Counted from the stretch's first letter, positions 1 through 9,374 are shown. The stretch: DNA of 64,000 nt from Xenorhabdus bovienii (GCF_024721015.1 NZ_JANAIF010000008.1:29813-93812); one strand, 5' to 3'. Numbers and translations: made by a program. Notes: generated from the letters alone by a model not told the origin.

Positions 1-1
1 G

Positions 2-121
2 AAAAACTTGCTGGGGCATCGCAGTGTGGTGACAACGATGGAATATATTGATATCGATATGGAAATAGCCGGCAAAACATTGGCGCAAGAACTGGCTTTA
101 TATCTGGATCTTTCCGTATAG
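2..121 (+). CDS. C-terminal end of a tyrosine recombinase / phage-type integrase (partial)
   Basis: An open frame runs in from the left edge and stops at 119-121, giving 39 residues. It holds LLGHRSVVTTMEYID, which fits the end of tyrosine recombinases: the G-H pair belongs to the active-site 'LGH' box and the Tyr of 'MEYI' would be the nucleophile that attacks DNA. The gene reads toward the tRNA-Phe gene 355 bp away, and tRNA-Phe genes are classic integration targets, so this is probably the integrase of an island or prophage that extends left of the window. Only the tail is visible, so family and integrity cannot be judged. Confidence 0.6.
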   Translation, partial: KNLLGHRSVVTTMEYIDIDMEIAGKTLAQELALYLDLSV

Positions 122-475
122 CCGATATAAAAGTCATAGAAAAAAATCAGGGCGGATTTCAGTTTGGAAAGGAGGCGGTGTGAACTGCTCTGTATCAACA
201 TTGATGGGATGGAAAAAAGCGTGAATACCTGATCCCGCATCCAGTAAGTCTTCACCTTACTTGACATCAGAATCAATTACTGAAATCATTATTTAGATCG
301 AGAAAAAGGGTACCTGCTAAAGCGAGTACCCTGATATCTTGAGTTGCTGGCAATTTATCGCCATAATAATGCAAGCTTTTAAAAAAAACCGTTGCTTACA
401 TTTTCAGTTTTATGGTTTCGCCCCAACTTACTGCTTGTTAAGTAATTTTCTTATCAACAAGCGAGTTTTAAAATT
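122..475. other. Non-coding gap between integrase tail and tRNA-Phe
   Basis: I see no convincing gene in this 354 bp stretch. It holds the minus-strand terminator at 302-331. It would be the attachment-proximal end of the integrated element. I found no second copy of the tRNA 3' end within it, so the other attachment repeat, if any, lies outside the window. Confidence 0.4.
302..331 (-). terminator. Rho-independent terminator downstream of tRNA-Phe
   Basis: Inverted repeat GGGTAC (308-313) / GTACCC (326-331). Read on the minus strand the hairpin is followed by TTTTT (306-302). It lies about 145 nt beyond the mature 3' end of the tRNA and has the right polarity to end that transcript. Confidence 0.65.
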
Positions 476-551
476 TGGTGCCCGGACTCGGAATCGAACC
501 AAGGACACGGGGATTTTCAATCCCCTGCTCTACCGACTGAGCTATCCGGGC
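476..551 (-). tRNA. tRNA-Phe (GAA)
   Basis: The minus strand gives a complete 76-nt tRNA starting GCCCGGATAGCTCAG and ending in encoded ACCA. The anticodon arm is GGGGA-TTGAAAA-TCCCC with anticodon GAA, and the T loop GTTCGATTC is intact. In E. coli pheV lies downstream of the mutY-yggX-mltC region, so this is probably the equivalent locus. Its 3' end faces the integrase tail, the usual geometry for integration into a tRNA gene. Confidence 0.97.
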
Positions 552-562
552 TAACGGGGACG

Positions 563-592
563 AATTAAACCGTATTCAGATAAATCCGTCAA
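563..592 (-). promoter_or_regulatory. Probable tRNA-Phe promoter
   Basis: On the minus strand TTGACG (592-587), an 18-nt spacer and TTAATT (568-563) lie just upstream of the mature 5' end at 551. A GC-rich discriminator (GTCCCCG) follows, typical of stringently controlled stable-RNA promoters. Confidence 0.55.
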
Positions 593-644
593 CGACTTTC
601 TGCATAATTTTATCTGTGTGCTTTCAACTTGTTCAAGTAGTTAT

Positions 645-683
645 AAATTTAAACAATAATGGAGAGGATAGTGCCTCTCCATT
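645..683 (-). terminator. Terminator downstream of mltC
   Basis: A perfect 10-bp inverted repeat (658-667 with 674-683, AATGGAGAGG/CCTCTCCATT) sits directly after the mltC stop. Read on the minus strand it is followed by a T-rich stretch (ATTGTTTAAATTT). Confidence 0.65.
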
Positions 684-702
684 CATTGATATCGATGATC
701 AG

Positions 703-1776
703 CTATCGACGATAGACTTTCTGGGTATTATTCACTTTCATCAAATAACGGCGCGATTCAGAAGCTGGATGTTTATTGGTCAGTGTTTCATAAACATCAC
801 CAGGTGCCATGGTATTGATGATTTGTGCCGCTTTTTTCTTATCACTGGAGAACACTCTCAATACACTGCCAGCACCGCCATTGTAGGCGGTAATAACGGC
901 ATATCGACGTGAGGTTGCGTTGTTGATTTCCCCTAAATAGATATTCTGCAAGATCGATAGATATGCGGTACCTGCATCAATGTTATTTTCAGGATCGAAG
1001 AGATAACTGCGACTAGGCTGGCCGGATTTTCCTTGCATTTTGAAGACATCTCGCCCAGCGGTATGCTGCATGACCTGCATTAATCCCAGTGCATCAGAAC
1101 GACTGACAGCGTAAGGGTTAAAGCTGGATTCATTTTGCATAATGGCAAGGATCAGGGATTCATCAACGCCATATTTGATGGCGGCTTTGCGAACCATCGG
1201 CAGGTATTTATGTGCCCGTTTATCTAAATGATTAGGAACCAATTGAATGGTGACGGTCCAAATCATATGTAGCCCTGATTGGCGTTTTTGTAATTTATTC
1301 TGGAGAAGGTAATTTGCAAAATGACGTGCACGCCACTCCCAACGAATTGTCTCACCCGCATTATCCAAAACTTGCCCATAAAGAAATGGCTCTTTGCTGA
1401 TCTGAATGTCATTGATGTCAGAATAAAGATCAACAGAGCCAGGATCGTCACCCATCAGCAAGGTGGTAATAATCGCCTTGCGTAAATGTTCAGAGGGTTC
1501 AATAGGCGATAGAGTTTCAATTGTGATGGTTCCCGCATCAAAATTGATATGGCTGCGAGTGTGGTATTGATCCGTGTATTTTACGTAATCTTTAGGGCCT
1601 GCGATTAAAACTTCTTGTAAGCCCCAAATGTTTTCAATGTCATGGGCAAATTGCCCCATTAAGATATCAAAACCATTCGTATCTTTTACGTATGCTTCAT
1701 TGTATTCAATATCTTTTTTGCTAGAGCAGGAAATTAGGAGTGGAGTGAGAAGAATCAGAGCCAGCAGTCTTTTCAT
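703..1776 (-). CDS. mltC: Membrane-bound lytic murein transglycosylase C
   Basis: This lipoprotein cleaves the MurNAc-GlcNAc bond of peptidoglycan to give 1,6-anhydro-muropeptides at the periplasmic face of the outer membrane. The 357-residue length matches E. coli MltC. The N-terminus is a lipoprotein signal peptide with lipobox LISC (lipidated Cys17). An MltC-specific N-terminal domain is followed by a C-terminal SLT domain with '[10 protein letters not shown]' (catalytic Glu216), 'GLMQVM' and 'AYNGGAGSV', all family signatures. It lies downstream of mutY-yggX in the same orientation, the E. coli arrangement, and ends in its own terminator. Confidence 0.96.
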   Translation of the reverse strand: MKRLLALILLTPLLISCSSKKDIEYNEAYVKDTNGFDILMGQFAHDIENIWGLQEVLIAGPKDYVKYTDQYHTRSHINFDAGTITIETLSPIEPSEHLRKAIITTLLMGDDPGSVDLYSDINDIQISKEPFLYGQVLDNAGETIRWEWRARHFANYLLQNKLQKRQSGLHMIWTVTIQLVPNHLDKRAHKYLPMVRKAAIKYGVDESLILAIMQNESSFNPYAVSRSDALGLMQVMQHTAGRDVFKMQGKSGQPSRSYLFDPENNIDAGTAYLSILQNIYLGEINNATSRRYAVITAYNGGAGSVLRVFSSDKKKAAQIINTMAPGDVYETLTNKHPASESRRYLMKVNNTQKVYRR

Positions 1777-1814
1777 TTTACAATGCCGTTAGGTATTGGG
1801 ATGTCATCAATATT

Positions 1815-1835
1815 AGAGCCCGATAAAGAGGCTCT
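1815..1835. other. Hairpin between yggX and mltC
   Basis: AGAGCC (1815-1820) and GGCTCT (1830-1835) form a short stem in the 152-bp yggX-mltC gap. It has no good T-run in the operon direction, so it may be an mRNA processing or attenuating element rather than a full terminator. Confidence 0.3.
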
Positions 1836-1928
1836 TATTTTATGTTAATGCATAATAATATTATGAACCTACCTCATTAATTGGGTGATTTTTATTTGTT
1901 ATGTCACCCAATGACAGGCGTTATAAGA

Positions 1929-2201
1929 TTATTTTTCCGGCGGTGTATAACCGTCGATTTTAATATCATGCCCTTCAAACAAGAACTTCACCATTTCTTG
2001 TTCGAGTAGTTTGCGATGTTCTGGGTTTATAGTGTTCAATTTTTTTTCATTGATCAGCATGGTTTGTTTACTCATCCATTGCTGCCACGCCTCTTTAGAA
2101 ATCTCATTGAAAATGCGCTTGCCCAGTTCTCCTGGATAGAGCTGAAAATCTTGGCCTTCGGCTTCTCGTTGCAAAAAAGTACAAAAAATGGTTCTGCTCA
2201 T
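1929..2201 (-). CDS. yggX: Probable Fe(2+)-trafficking protein YggX
   Basis: A small cytoplasmic protein (90 residues) linked to iron-sulfur cluster protection and repair under oxidative stress. The conserved N-terminus MSRTIFC carries the Cys7 typical of the family, followed by the '[10 protein letters not shown]' and 'KFLFEG' segments. It follows mutY by 29 bp and is probably cotranscribed with it. MutY is itself an Fe-S enzyme, and the linkage is conserved in E. coli. Confidence 0.96.
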   Translation of the reverse strand: MSRTIFCTFLQREAEGQDFQLYPGELGKRIFNEISKEAWQQWMSKQTMLINEKKLNTINPEHRKLLEQEMVKFLFEGHDIKIDGYTPPEK

Positions 2202-2230
2202 AATAAATCCTCAAAATAATAGGGCAAAGT

Positions 2231-3271
2231 TTATCCCAGCTGTTGCAAAAGATATTCAACGGGAGCTGCCAATCCAATAGTTGCTGGCTGGCGTAAGTTA
2301 TACCAAAGTCCCTTGCTTTCATCCATGCAGGAATCAAAAGATAAAATATCGATTTTAATCGGTACGATATCGAGATGAAAGTGGCTGAATGTATGGCGAA
2401 ATGCAATCAGTTGATCAGGTTTGCTGTGAGAGATACCGGAGTCTTTCAACCACTGCTCCAGTGAAGCCTGATCTGTGAATTGTGGAAATGCGAATAACCC
2501 GCCCCAAATGCCTGAAAGTGGACGTTGCTCCAACCAAACTGTGTCGCCATGCTGCATCAATAAAAAATAGGCCGTTTTCTCAGGGATGGTTTGTTTCGGC
2601 TTTTTCCCTGGATAGTTTGCACAACTATGATTGGCGTAGGCGATGCAGCCTGTATTGAGTGGGCAGATTTCACATTTGGGTTTGCTGCGGGTGCAGACCA
2701 TCGCGCCCAAATCCATCATCGCCTGATTAAAATACTCGACGCCCTGTTCTGGGGTAACACGGGTACTTATATCCCATAACTGGTTTTCTACTTCTTTTTT
2801 CCCCGGCCAGCCAGCAATGGCGTAGCAGCGAGCCAGAACGCGCTTTACATTGCCATCGAGAATCGGGAAGTGCTTTCCCTGAGACAGTGAAAGAATGGCA
2901 CCTGCGGTAGAGCGGCCAACACCGGGCAGGGCAATAACACCATCAAAGGTAGTCGGGAATTGACCATTGTGTATCGCAACAATCTGCTGAGCCGCTTTGT
3001 GCAGGTTACGGGCGCGTGCGTAATAACCCAGACCCGTCCATAAATGCAGAACCTCATCCAATGGTGCGGCGGCCAGTGAGGCAACATCGGGGAAACGTGA
3101 AATAAAATTCTGGAAATAGGGAATGACAGTCGCGACCTGCGTTTGTTGCAGCATCACCTCTGAAAGCCAGACGTGATAGGACGTTTTTTCCAACTGCCAC
3201 GGCAGGGTCTTACGACCATAGCAGTGATACCATTCAAGTACCGCCTGTGAAAATTGCTCGGCTTCCATCAT
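2231..3271 (-). CDS. mutY: Adenine DNA glycosylase MutY
   Basis: Removes adenine mispaired with 8-oxoguanine or guanine in base-excision repair. The protein has the helix-hairpin-helix [12 protein letters not shown] (residues 115-126), catalytic Glu38 in '[11 protein letters not shown]', Asp139 in '[10 protein letters not shown]', and a [4Fe-4S] loop with Cys193, Cys200, Cys203 and Cys209 (C-X6-C-X2-C-X5-C). The C-terminal domain is the MutT-like 8-oxoG recognition module. At 346 residues it matches E. coli. Two adjacent ATGs (3271 and 3268) are possible starts; the ribosome-binding site does not decide between them. It is divergent from trmB. Confidence 0.96.
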   Translation of the reverse strand: MMEAEQFSQAVLEWYHCYGRKTLPWQLEKTSYHVWLSEVMLQQTQVATVIPYFQNFISRFPDVASLAAAPLDEVLHLWTGLGYYARARNLHKAAQQIVAIHNGQFPTTFDGVIALPGVGRSTAGAILSLSQGKHFPILDGNVKRVLARCYAIAGWPGKKEVENQLWDISTRVTPEQGVEYFNQAMMDLGAMVCTRSKPKCEICPLNTGCIAYANHSCANYPGKKPKQTIPEKTAYFLLMQHGDTVWLEQRPLSGIWGGLFAFPQFTDQASLEQWLKDSGISHSKPDQLIAFRHTFSHFHLDIVPIKIDILSFDSCMDESKGLWYNLRQPATIGLAAPVEYLLQQLG

Positions 3272-3406
3272 TAGAATAATTGTCTTTATAGATGATCATT
3301 GTTTCGTGAACAGGATTGCAACATAGTGTAACCTCAGTGTAAACCCGAACTTTGTTTCGAAGCGCTACTCAAATCAGCATTAAAGTTGTGCTTATGGGCA
3401 CTGAAC

Positions 3407-3434
3407 TTGATAAAATCAGCCACCTTTGCATAAT
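3407..3434 (+). promoter_or_regulatory. Candidate trmB promoter
   Basis: TTGATA (3407-3412), a 16-bp spacer and CATAAT (3429-3434) lie in the 243-bp mutY-trmB divergent intergenic region, about 80 bp upstream of the chosen trmB start. Confidence 0.45.
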
Positions 3435-3514
3435 TGCGCTCTCTTTAGGCAACCCTGTGGTACATAACGTCCCAGACGCCTGAGCAAATGCCTTTAAAAC
3501 TGATAAAAAGTACC

Positions 3515-4234
3515 ATGATAAATAACGTAATTTCACCGGAATATGATGAAAATGGCAGGGCTTTGCGCCGTGTCCGCAGTTTTGTGCGTCGGCAGGGCCG
3601 GTTAACGAGTCGTCAGCAGCAAGCACTTGATGATGTGTGGCCAAAGATGGGCATGGATTATCAGCCGGAACTGTTCGATATGGGCGAACTCTTTGGTCGT
3701 GAAGCGCCTGTCGTACTGGAGATTGGCTTCGGAATGGGAGCATCTCTGGTGATGATGGCAAGCCAGAATCCAGAGAAAAATTTTTTTGGGATCGAAGTTC
3801 ATGTGCCGGGAGTAGGTGCATGTCTGGCTTCCGCAGAAGATGAAAATCTCAGTAATCTGCGTGTAATGTGTCATGATGCCATTGAAGTTTTGGAAAATAT
3901 GCTGCCGGAACAGAGTCTGGAAATGGTGCAGCTTTTCTTCCCTGATCCGTGGCATAAAGCCCGTCATAACAAACGTCGGATTGTACAGCCTGAGTTTGCC
4001 CAACTTATCAGAAGTAAGCTGAAAATCGGTGGTATCTTCCATATGGCAACCGACTGGCAGCCGTATGCTGAACATATGCTGAAAGTGATGAGCGAGGCTG
4101 AAGGGTATTGCAACGTGTCGGAAAATAGTGATTATGTACCACGTCCTGATTCACGTCCGGTCACGAAATTTGAGATGCGCGGTCAGCGTTTGGGGCATGG
4201 CGTATGGGATCTAATGTTTAAGAGGGTAAAATAA
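3515..4234 (+). CDS. trmB: tRNA (guanine-N7-)-methyltransferase
   Basis: Methylates N7 of G46 in the variable loop of tRNAs using S-adenosylmethionine. The start [19 protein letters not shown] aligns with the E. coli start; an in-frame ATG nine codons upstream is less likely. The SAM-binding Rossmann motif is 'VLEIGFGMG', followed by the family signature '[15 protein letters not shown]' and C-terminal '[12 protein letters not shown]'. The length is 239 residues. Its TAA overlaps the yggL ATG (TAATG), so the two are translationally coupled, as in E. coli. Confidence 0.96.
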   Translation: MINNVISPEYDENGRALRRVRSFVRRQGRLTSRQQQALDDVWPKMGMDYQPELFDMGELFGREAPVVLEIGFGMGASLVMMASQNPEKNFFGIEVHVPGVGACLASAEDENLSNLRVMCHDAIEVLENMLPEQSLEMVQLFFPDPWHKARHNKRRIVQPEFAQLIRSKLKIGGIFHMATDWQPYAEHMLKVMSEAEGYCNVSENSDYVPRPDSRPVTKFEMRGQRLGHGVWDLMFKRVK

Positions 4235-4560
4235 TGGCTAAAAACCGTAGTCGTCGTCTGCGTAAAAAATTGCATATTGATGAATTTCAGGAACTTGGTT
4301 TTTCCGTAAAGTGGAATTTCCCGGCCAATACACCAGTTGATATCGTTGACAGCACAGTTGATGCCTTTATTGAAGAGCTGGTTGAACCAAACGGTCTGGC
4401 GCTGGATGCCAGCGGCTATTTACAGTGGGAAGGTTTGATCTGCCTACAAAAAATCGGCAAATGTACCGAAGAACATCGCCAGTTGGTGGAGAAATGGCTG
4501 AAAGATCGCGGTATGGAAGACGTTGCCCTATCAGAATTGTTTGATGTGTGGTGGGATTGA
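4234..4560 (+). CDS. yggL: YggL family protein (DUF469)
   Basis: A 108-residue cytoplasmic protein of the DUF469 family. E. coli YggL has been reported as ribosome-associated. The N-terminus is strongly basic (AKNRSRRLRKKLHIDEFQE), which fits RNA contact, and the rest matches the conserved YggL fold ending 'ELFDVWWD'. The start overlaps the trmB stop by one base. No catalytic motif is seen, and its molecular role is uncertain. Confidence 0.92.
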   Translation: MAKNRSRRLRKKLHIDEFQELGFSVKWNFPANTPVDIVDSTVDAFIEELVEPNGLALDASGYLQWEGLICLQKIGKCTEEHRQLVEKWLKDRGMEDVALSELFDVWWD

Positions 4561-4650
4561 TTCGCTATTGCATAAAAATAGTGTTTTATACAGAAATAAC
4601 GCTGTATACAGGGGCTCCTTTGGGGCCCTTGTTTGTCTGGAGAAAAAGTG

Positions 4651-5577
4651 GTGAAGGTAAGGTTCTCTAATTCGTTATTGGCAGATATCTTAGATGAAGT
4701 ACGCCCTTTGATTGGCCAAGGAAAAGTGGCAGGTTACATACCTGCTTTGGCAGAAGTTGCGGTAAATAATCTGGCGATGGCCATCTGTACGGTTGATGGG
4801 CAGGTTTTTAAAGCGGGAGATGCGGAAAAGCGCTTTTCCATACAATCTATTTCCAAGGTATTGAGCCTGACACTGGCGATGACGCGCTATCAAGAGCAGG
4901 ATATCTGGCAGCGAGTGGGGACGGAACCTTCGGGACAGCCGTTTAATTCATTAGTACAGTTGGAATTGGAAAAGGGCATTCCCCGTAATCCCTTCATTAA
5001 TGCAGGTGCCTTGGTTATCTGTGACATGTTGCAATCACGGTTAAGTGCGCCTAAGCATAGAATGCTGGAGTTCGTTCGTAGCCTCACTGGGCAAAAGCAC
5101 ATTTGCTATGATGATATCGTTGCCCGTTCAGAAATGGAGCATTCCAGTCGTAATGCTGCAATTGCTTATTTGATGAAATCGTTCGGTAATTTTGAGAATG
5201 ATGTGCTCACGGTTCTCCAAACTTATTTCCACTATTGTGCCTTGAAAATGAATTGTGTTGAACTGGCCCAATGTTTTATCTACTTAGCGAATCAAGGCCG
5301 TATGATCGGTTCTGGACAACAAATTTTAAGTCTTCGGCAAACCAGACAGATTAATGCGCTGATGCTGACGTGTGGTATGTATGATGGTTCTGGAGAGTTT
5401 GCTTTCAGGATCGGAATGCCCGGGAAATCCGGTGTTGGCGGAGGAATAGTCTGTGTTGTGCCAGGGGAGTTCACGGTTGCTGTATGGTCTCCTGAACTGA
5501 ATAGCTCCGGTAACTCACTGGCGGGTTGTGCGGCATTGGAAAAATTGGCTGAGCGTATCGGGCGTTCTATTTTTTAG
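4651..5577 (+). CDS. glsA: Glutaminase
   Basis: Hydrolyses L-glutamine to glutamate and ammonia in the cytoplasm, and is often linked to acid resistance. It has the serine-dependent beta-lactamase-like fold with S-x-x-K motif Ser66-Lys69 in 'FSIQSISK', plus '[10 protein letters not shown]', '[12 protein letters not shown]' and 'GKSGVGGGI'. I chose GTG 4651 because GGAG (4639-4642) lies 8 bp upstream and the resulting 308 residues equal E. coli GlsB. The TTG at 4633 would add six unlikely residues, and GTG 4648 is also possible. It sits between yggL and yggN, which are neighbours in E. coli. Confidence 0.95.
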   Translation: MKVRFSNSLLADILDEVRPLIGQGKVAGYIPALAEVAVNNLAMAICTVDGQVFKAGDAEKRFSIQSISKVLSLTLAMTRYQEQDIWQRVGTEPSGQPFNSLVQLELEKGIPRNPFINAGALVICDMLQSRLSAPKHRMLEFVRSLTGQKHICYDDIVARSEMEHSSRNAAIAYLMKSFGNFENDVLTVLQTYFHYCALKMNCVELAQCFIYLANQGRMIGSGQQILSLRQTRQINALMLTCGMYDGSGEFAFRIGMPGKSGVGGGIVCVVPGEFTVAVWSPELNSSGNSLAGCAALEKLAERIGRSIF

Positions 5578-5657
5578 TTCAAACCTTAGTAAATAACAGC
5601 CGAAACCCTTGTCTCTGTAGGCCGGGTGTCGTCAGGCAAAGCAAATCAGGAGAACGT

Positions 5658-6380
5658 ATGTTACGCAGAATCGCGATTGCTGCATCGTTATTATTTGTCG
5701 CTCAGGTACAGGCAGGTTCTGACTGTCAGACGACAATTCAGGATGACATTATTGTCACGTCAAAGTCGGTTCAGATTGTTGGAGCCAGTGGAAACCTGAG
5801 AATTTTGCCAGATGGTTCTATGCTCCGTAACGGTAAAGCACTGTCATTGAATTCAGAACAGCGTGGTAAGGCTCAGCAATATCAGCAGGCTATTCGGCAG
5901 GATCTACCGTGGGTTAAGACAGAAGCACTGAGCCATCTGACAAGTGCCCGTCAAGCGCTGGATAAAGTTGTCGTCAATACAATGGGGAAGGAGAGTAATA
6001 TCCGTAACCGTTTATCCCAATTGGAATCTGGCCTCAATAAGCAAATTGATAAAGTACTTGAAACTCGTTCTGATGGCGTTGCATTCAACTCTCAGGCCAT
6101 TAAGAAGGTGGAGTCCGAAGGGCAGAATCTTATTCAGCAGAGCCTTGGCGGTATTTTGCAGGATAGCATTAACGAAATGAGCCGTAAGAAGAGTGAGCAG
6201 AATGGTGATGGCAAACAGATGTTGATGTCTCTTCTCGGTGGATTGGGCGGGATGCAAAATGGTTTTGATGCAGAATGGAAAAAGCAGGAACAAGAGCTGA
6301 ACCGCTTTAAAGGCGAAGTTTGCAGTAAAGCTAACCAATTGGAACAACTACGCATCAATCTCATGAATTCTATTAAGTAA
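5658..6380 (+). CDS. yggN: YggN family periplasmic protein (DUF2884)
   Basis: A 240-residue exported protein with signal peptide MLRRIAIAASLLFVAQVQA, cleaved before GSDCQT. The mature part matches the YggN/DUF2884 family: an N-terminal beta-rich segment with one Cys, then long amphipathic helices ('SQLESGLNKQIDKVLETR', 'EWKKQEQELNRFKGEVC') and a second Cys near the C-terminus that could pair with the first. Function is unknown. A good AGGAG lies 7 bp upstream of the ATG. It keeps its E. coli position beside trmB-yggL. Confidence 0.9.
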   Translation: MLRRIAIAASLLFVAQVQAGSDCQTTIQDDIIVTSKSVQIVGASGNLRILPDGSMLRNGKALSLNSEQRGKAQQYQQAIRQDLPWVKTEALSHLTSARQALDKVVVNTMGKESNIRNRLSQLESGLNKQIDKVLETRSDGVAFNSQAIKKVESEGQNLIQQSLGGILQDSINEMSRKKSEQNGDGKQMLMSLLGGLGGMQNGFDAEWKKQEQELNRFKGEVCSKANQLEQLRINLMNSIK

Positions 6381-6398
6381 ATCACTGCACATCACTAA

Positions 6399-6461
6399 AA
6401 ATAAGAATCAATATGAAATTGATTCTTATTTGATTGACATCGTAGTGTTGCCACCTAGAAT
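6399..6461 (+). promoter_or_regulatory. Fur-type operator and promoter of the siderophore-binding protein gene
   Basis: A perfect 14-bp inverted repeat (6399-6412 and 6418-6431, AAATAAGAATCAAT/ATTGATTCTTATTT, 5-bp centre) abuts a sigma-70 promoter: TTGACA (6434-6439), a 16-bp spacer and TAGAAT (6456-6461). AT-rich dyads with GAAT/ATTC half-sites beside an iron-uptake gene are typical of Fur boxes. This one would block polymerase at the -35 when iron is plentiful. Confidence 0.65.
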
Positions 6462-6502
6462 GCGAGTCACTTATTACTAACATGCGTAATTCAGGTGTAA
6501 CA

Positions 6503-7447
6503 ATGAAAAAAATCCTGCCAGTTGTTTTAGCGTCACTACTTTCTGTCACTAGTTATTCTGCATTCAGTCAGCCATCAGTGTTATTCACCCCTAATTCCGT
6601 GATAGTACAATCTGGTGATTTCGTCACAGTAAAACATCTTTCTGGTGAAACACAGGTTAAAAAGAACCCTGAGCGGATCGTCCTGTTTGATTTTGGGATT
6701 TATGATTCACTGGTAAAACTGGGTTTATCCGATCGCGTTATCGCATTACCTGTCGGCAATGCCCCTGAATATGTGCGTGGCAATATGTCAGCAAATATGC
6801 AGAATGCAGGGGGAATGAAAGAACCGGATTTAGAAAAATTGGCTGGCATGAAACCGGATCTGATTGTGATTACCGGGCGTCAGGGGAATTTCTATCCATC
6901 TCTGTCAAAAATTGCCCCAACAGTGAATTTAGATACTGACAGTAAAAATTATTTGTCGTCTGTTGAAAGCAATTTAAAGTTATTAGGTGAACTATTTAAC
7001 AAGCAGGATGCGGTTAAGGCCCAGATTGTAGATCTGGAAAAAACGATTGCCACAGCGCAGGAAAAAGCCAAATCTTCAGATAGTAAGGTATTAGTTCTTT
7101 TACATAACGCCGGCAACTTATATCCGAACAACCAAGCAATTGTTTATGACGTGGTTAAAGCACAGCGTGCGGAATTACCACTTCCTACAGATAAAGAAAA
7201 GTCCCGTGTTGTAACGGCAGAAGTGATTGCTCAGGCAAACCCTGATGCTATTTTTATCATCGACCGCAGCAAAGCGATTGGTGCAGGCGAATTGACAAAA
7301 GATCAGTTTGAAAATGATCAGGTGAAATCAACCAATGCCTATAAAAATAGCAAGATCGTTTATCTACAATCTGATCTATGGTATTTGTCTGGCGGCGGGC
7401 TGGATAGTTTGGCGCGGCAAGTTAATGCGGTTGCTGATGTATTGTAA
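6503..7447 (+). CDS. Siderophore ABC transporter substrate-binding protein (FatB/CeuE/YclQ-like)
   Basis: An exported periplasmic binding protein of the class III (TroA/BtuF) fold that captures ferric siderophores. It has signal peptide MKKILPVVLASLLSVTSYSAFS; the ATG at 6503 is preferred over the one at 6482. The helical-backbone fold shows 'NPERIVLFDFGIYDSLVKLGL' split over two conserved blocks, 'PDLEKLAGMKPDLIVI', and C-terminal 'WYLSGGGLDSLARQVNAV', typical of FatB/CeuE relatives. No permease or ATPase gene is adjacent, so it must use a transporter encoded elsewhere. The gene stands alone between yggN and hemW under a Fur-like box. The ligand cannot be inferred. Confidence 0.85.
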   Translation: MKKILPVVLASLLSVTSYSAFSQPSVLFTPNSVIVQSGDFVTVKHLSGETQVKKNPERIVLFDFGIYDSLVKLGLSDRVIALPVGNAPEYVRGNMSANMQNAGGMKEPDLEKLAGMKPDLIVITGRQGNFYPSLSKIAPTVNLDTDSKNYLSSVESNLKLLGELFNKQDAVKAQIVDLEKTIATAQEKAKSSDSKVLVLLHNAGNLYPNNQAIVYDVVKAQRAELPLPTDKEKSRVVTAEVIAQANPDAIFIIDRSKAIGAGELTKDQFENDQVKSTNAYKNSKIVYLQSDLWYLSGGGLDSLARQVNAVADVL

Positions 7448-7586
7448 TTCCATAAATCAATGATTCTTTATTCAATTAGCCCGAGAAATGAATACTAAAT
7501 TCTAATGAGTTGATTGGTATTAATATTGATATCATTACCATCAAAAACAGGCGAGATTTAAAACAATTTTTGCAGGGTATCCGTCA

Positions 7587-7618
7587 ATAAAAACTGCACC
7601 TGATATTTGCAGGTGCAG
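7587..7618. terminator. Bidirectional terminator between siderophore-binding gene and hemW
   Basis: CTGCACCTG (7594-7602) and CAGGTGCAG (7610-7618) form a 9-bp perfect stem. TTTTT follows on the minus strand (7593-7589) and a T-rich run follows on the plus strand, so it can end both convergent transcripts. Confidence 0.75.
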
Positions 7619-7627
7619 ATTATATTT

Positions 7628-8758
7628 TTAAAGAAACAGTTCTAACAGCGAATTCAGGAATAACTTGCCGTGTTTGGTGATCTGCCAGTGCGTTGCGTTT
7701 TCAGTGATATAACCTCTAGCCAGTGCTTCATCAAGTTGTGGACGAATGGCACTTTCCGGTAATCCGGTAAAATCCCTGAAATCGTGTCGTGGCATGGCTT
7801 CCAGCAAACGAAAACGGTTCATGAAAAATTCAAATGGCCGCTCGTCATTATCCACTTGAGTTTGCTGATCCAGATAACGTCCCTGCATATAGCCGCGCGG
7901 GTGCTTGGTTTTGACTGTACGGAGAATACGGCCATCTTCAAACGAGATTTTTCCATGGGCGCCACAGCCAATACCCAAGTAATCACCAAAACGCCAGTAA
8001 TTGAGATTATGCTGACATTGATAACCCGCTTTGGCATAGGCCGAAGTTTCATATTGCTGGTAGCCCGCAGCTGTCAATAATTGATGCCCTTGGGAGAAGA
8101 TATCCCATAGCGCATCATCGTCCGGCAGGACAGGCGGGCGGGAAGCAAAACTGGTATTGGGTTCAATCGTCAATTGATACCAAGACAGATGCGGCGGGGA
8201 AAGTTCAATCGCCTGACGTAAATCATCCAATGCTTCATTCAGTGTTTGGTTGGGCAACCCGTGCATCAAGTCCAGATTGAAACTGCGTAAACCAAGGTCG
8301 GCAGCCAAATGTGCAGCCCGTTTTGCTTCGTCTGGGCCATGGATGCGCCCTAGGCGAATCAACTTATCTGAACCAAAGCTCTGTACGCCGATGGAAATTC
8401 GATTGATGCCTGCTTTCTGGTAAGCGCTGAAACGGCCAGCTTCAACGGTTCCCGGATTGGCTTCCATCGTAATTTCTGCCTGCGAAGAGAGTGGCAGTGA
8501 CGCCCGTACTCCGTCAAGTAGGCGTTGCATACCCTCAGAGCTGAGCAGGCTGGGGGTTCCGCCGCCGATAAAAATTGTCGATACTTCACGATTTTCAATC
8601 ATCGGCAAGTCAGCACGTAAGTCTGCCAGCAGGTGATCAACATACTCCTGATATGGTACATCTCCCTTTAACGCATGTGAATTGAAATCACAGTAAGGGC
8701 ACTTTTGTACACACCAGGGAATATGGATATAAAGACTTAGTGGCGGTAATTTAAGCAT
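7628..8758 (-). CDS. hemW: HemW, radical SAM heme chaperone
   Basis: A radical-SAM protein of the HemN-like family that binds heme and is implicated in its insertion into respiratory enzymes; it is not a coproporphyrinogen dehydrogenase. Cluster-binding Cys16-X3-Cys20-X2-Cys23 lie in '[11 protein letters not shown]', followed by the SAM-binding '[11 protein letters not shown]' and the HemW-type C-terminal domain ending '[13 protein letters not shown]'. At 376 residues it matches E. coli, and it lacks the extra N-terminal residues of HemN. It overlaps the rdgB stop by 8 bp in a hemW-rdgB-yggT-proC-yggS operon. Confidence 0.95.
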   Translation of the reverse strand: MLKLPPLSLYIHIPWCVQKCPYCDFNSHALKGDVPYQEYVDHLLADLRADLPMIENREVSTIFIGGGTPSLLSSEGMQRLLDGVRASLPLSSQAEITMEANPGTVEAGRFSAYQKAGINRISIGVQSFGSDKLIRLGRIHGPDEAKRAAHLAADLGLRSFNLDLMHGLPNQTLNEALDDLRQAIELSPPHLSWYQLTIEPNTSFASRPPVLPDDDALWDIFSQGHQLLTAAGYQQYETSAYAKAGYQCQHNLNYWRFGDYLGIGCGAHGKISFEDGRILRTVKTKHPRGYMQGRYLDQQTQVDNDERPFEFFMNRFRLLEAMPRHDFRDFTGLPESAIRPQLDEALARGYITENATHWQITKHGKLFLNSLLELFL

Positions 8759-9344
8759 TAAGCATGGCTTCCAACAGCATTTTCAACGCTTGTCCACGAT
8801 GTGAAACTGCACTTTTTTGTTCGCGACTCAGCTCTGCTGCCGTACAGCTAAATTCTGGCACATAAAAAATCGGGTCATAGCCAAAACCGCCATTGCCAGC
8901 GGGTTCATGGGTAATGATGCCAGACCAGCGACCGTGGAAAATCAGTGGAGTCGGATCTTCTGCATGGCGTAGATAGACCAGCACACAGTTGAATTGTGCC
9001 TGGCGCTCTTCATCAGGAATATCACGCATCGCTTCCAGCAGCTTTTCCAGATTATTCCGATCGGAAGCATCAATACCTGCGTAGCGGGCAGAATAGATGC
9101 CCGGTGCATCACCTAAGGCGTTGACTGATAGCCCTGAATCATCTGCTATTGCGGGTAATCCCGTTATTGCCGCTGCATGGCGAGCCTTGATGATGGCATT
9201 TTCAATGAAAGTCAGGCCTGTTTCATCGGCTGAATCAACACCCAGCTCGGTTTGAGCCACGATATCTAAGCCAAAGTCAGTCAGTAAATCAGCCAACTCA
9301 CGAACTTTGCCAGCATTACCTGTGGCGAGAACAACTTTTTGCAT
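8751..9344 (-). CDS. rdgB: dITP/XTP pyrophosphatase
   Basis: Hydrolyses non-canonical purine triphosphates (dITP, XTP, dXTP) to monophosphates, keeping deaminated bases out of DNA. The 197-residue protein has the nucleotide-binding '[12 protein letters not shown]', acidic metal-site residues Asp68-Asp69 in 'IADDSGL', '[11 protein letters not shown]' and the C-terminal 'SHRGQAL' signature. It overlaps hemW by 8 bp and follows yggT by 30 bp. The yggU gene that sits between yggT and rdgB in E. coli is absent. Confidence 0.96.
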   Translation of the reverse strand: MQKVVLATGNAGKVRELADLLTDFGLDIVAQTELGVDSADETGLTFIENAIIKARHAAAITGLPAIADDSGLSVNALGDAPGIYSARYAGIDASDRNNLEKLLEAMRDIPDEERQAQFNCVLVYLRHAEDPTPLIFHGRWSGIITHEPAGNGGFGYDPIFYVPEFSCTAAELSREQKSAVSHRGQALKMLLEAMLNA

Positions 9345-9374
9345 TGCTTTTATCCAATTAATCTATTTATCTAA

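Noticed and set aside
616..912. 98-codon open frame on the plus strand
   Set aside because: Lies wholly opposite mltC and its terminator, with no ribosome-binding site or protein features.
4633..4650. Upstream TTG start for glutaminase
   Set aside because: The ribosome-binding site GGAG lies downstream of the TTG, so GTG at 4651 (or 4648) is the start.
6399..6431. Inverted repeat considered as a terminator for yggN
   Set aside because: The stem is AT-rich with no T-run and sits directly on a -35 element; an operator fits better.
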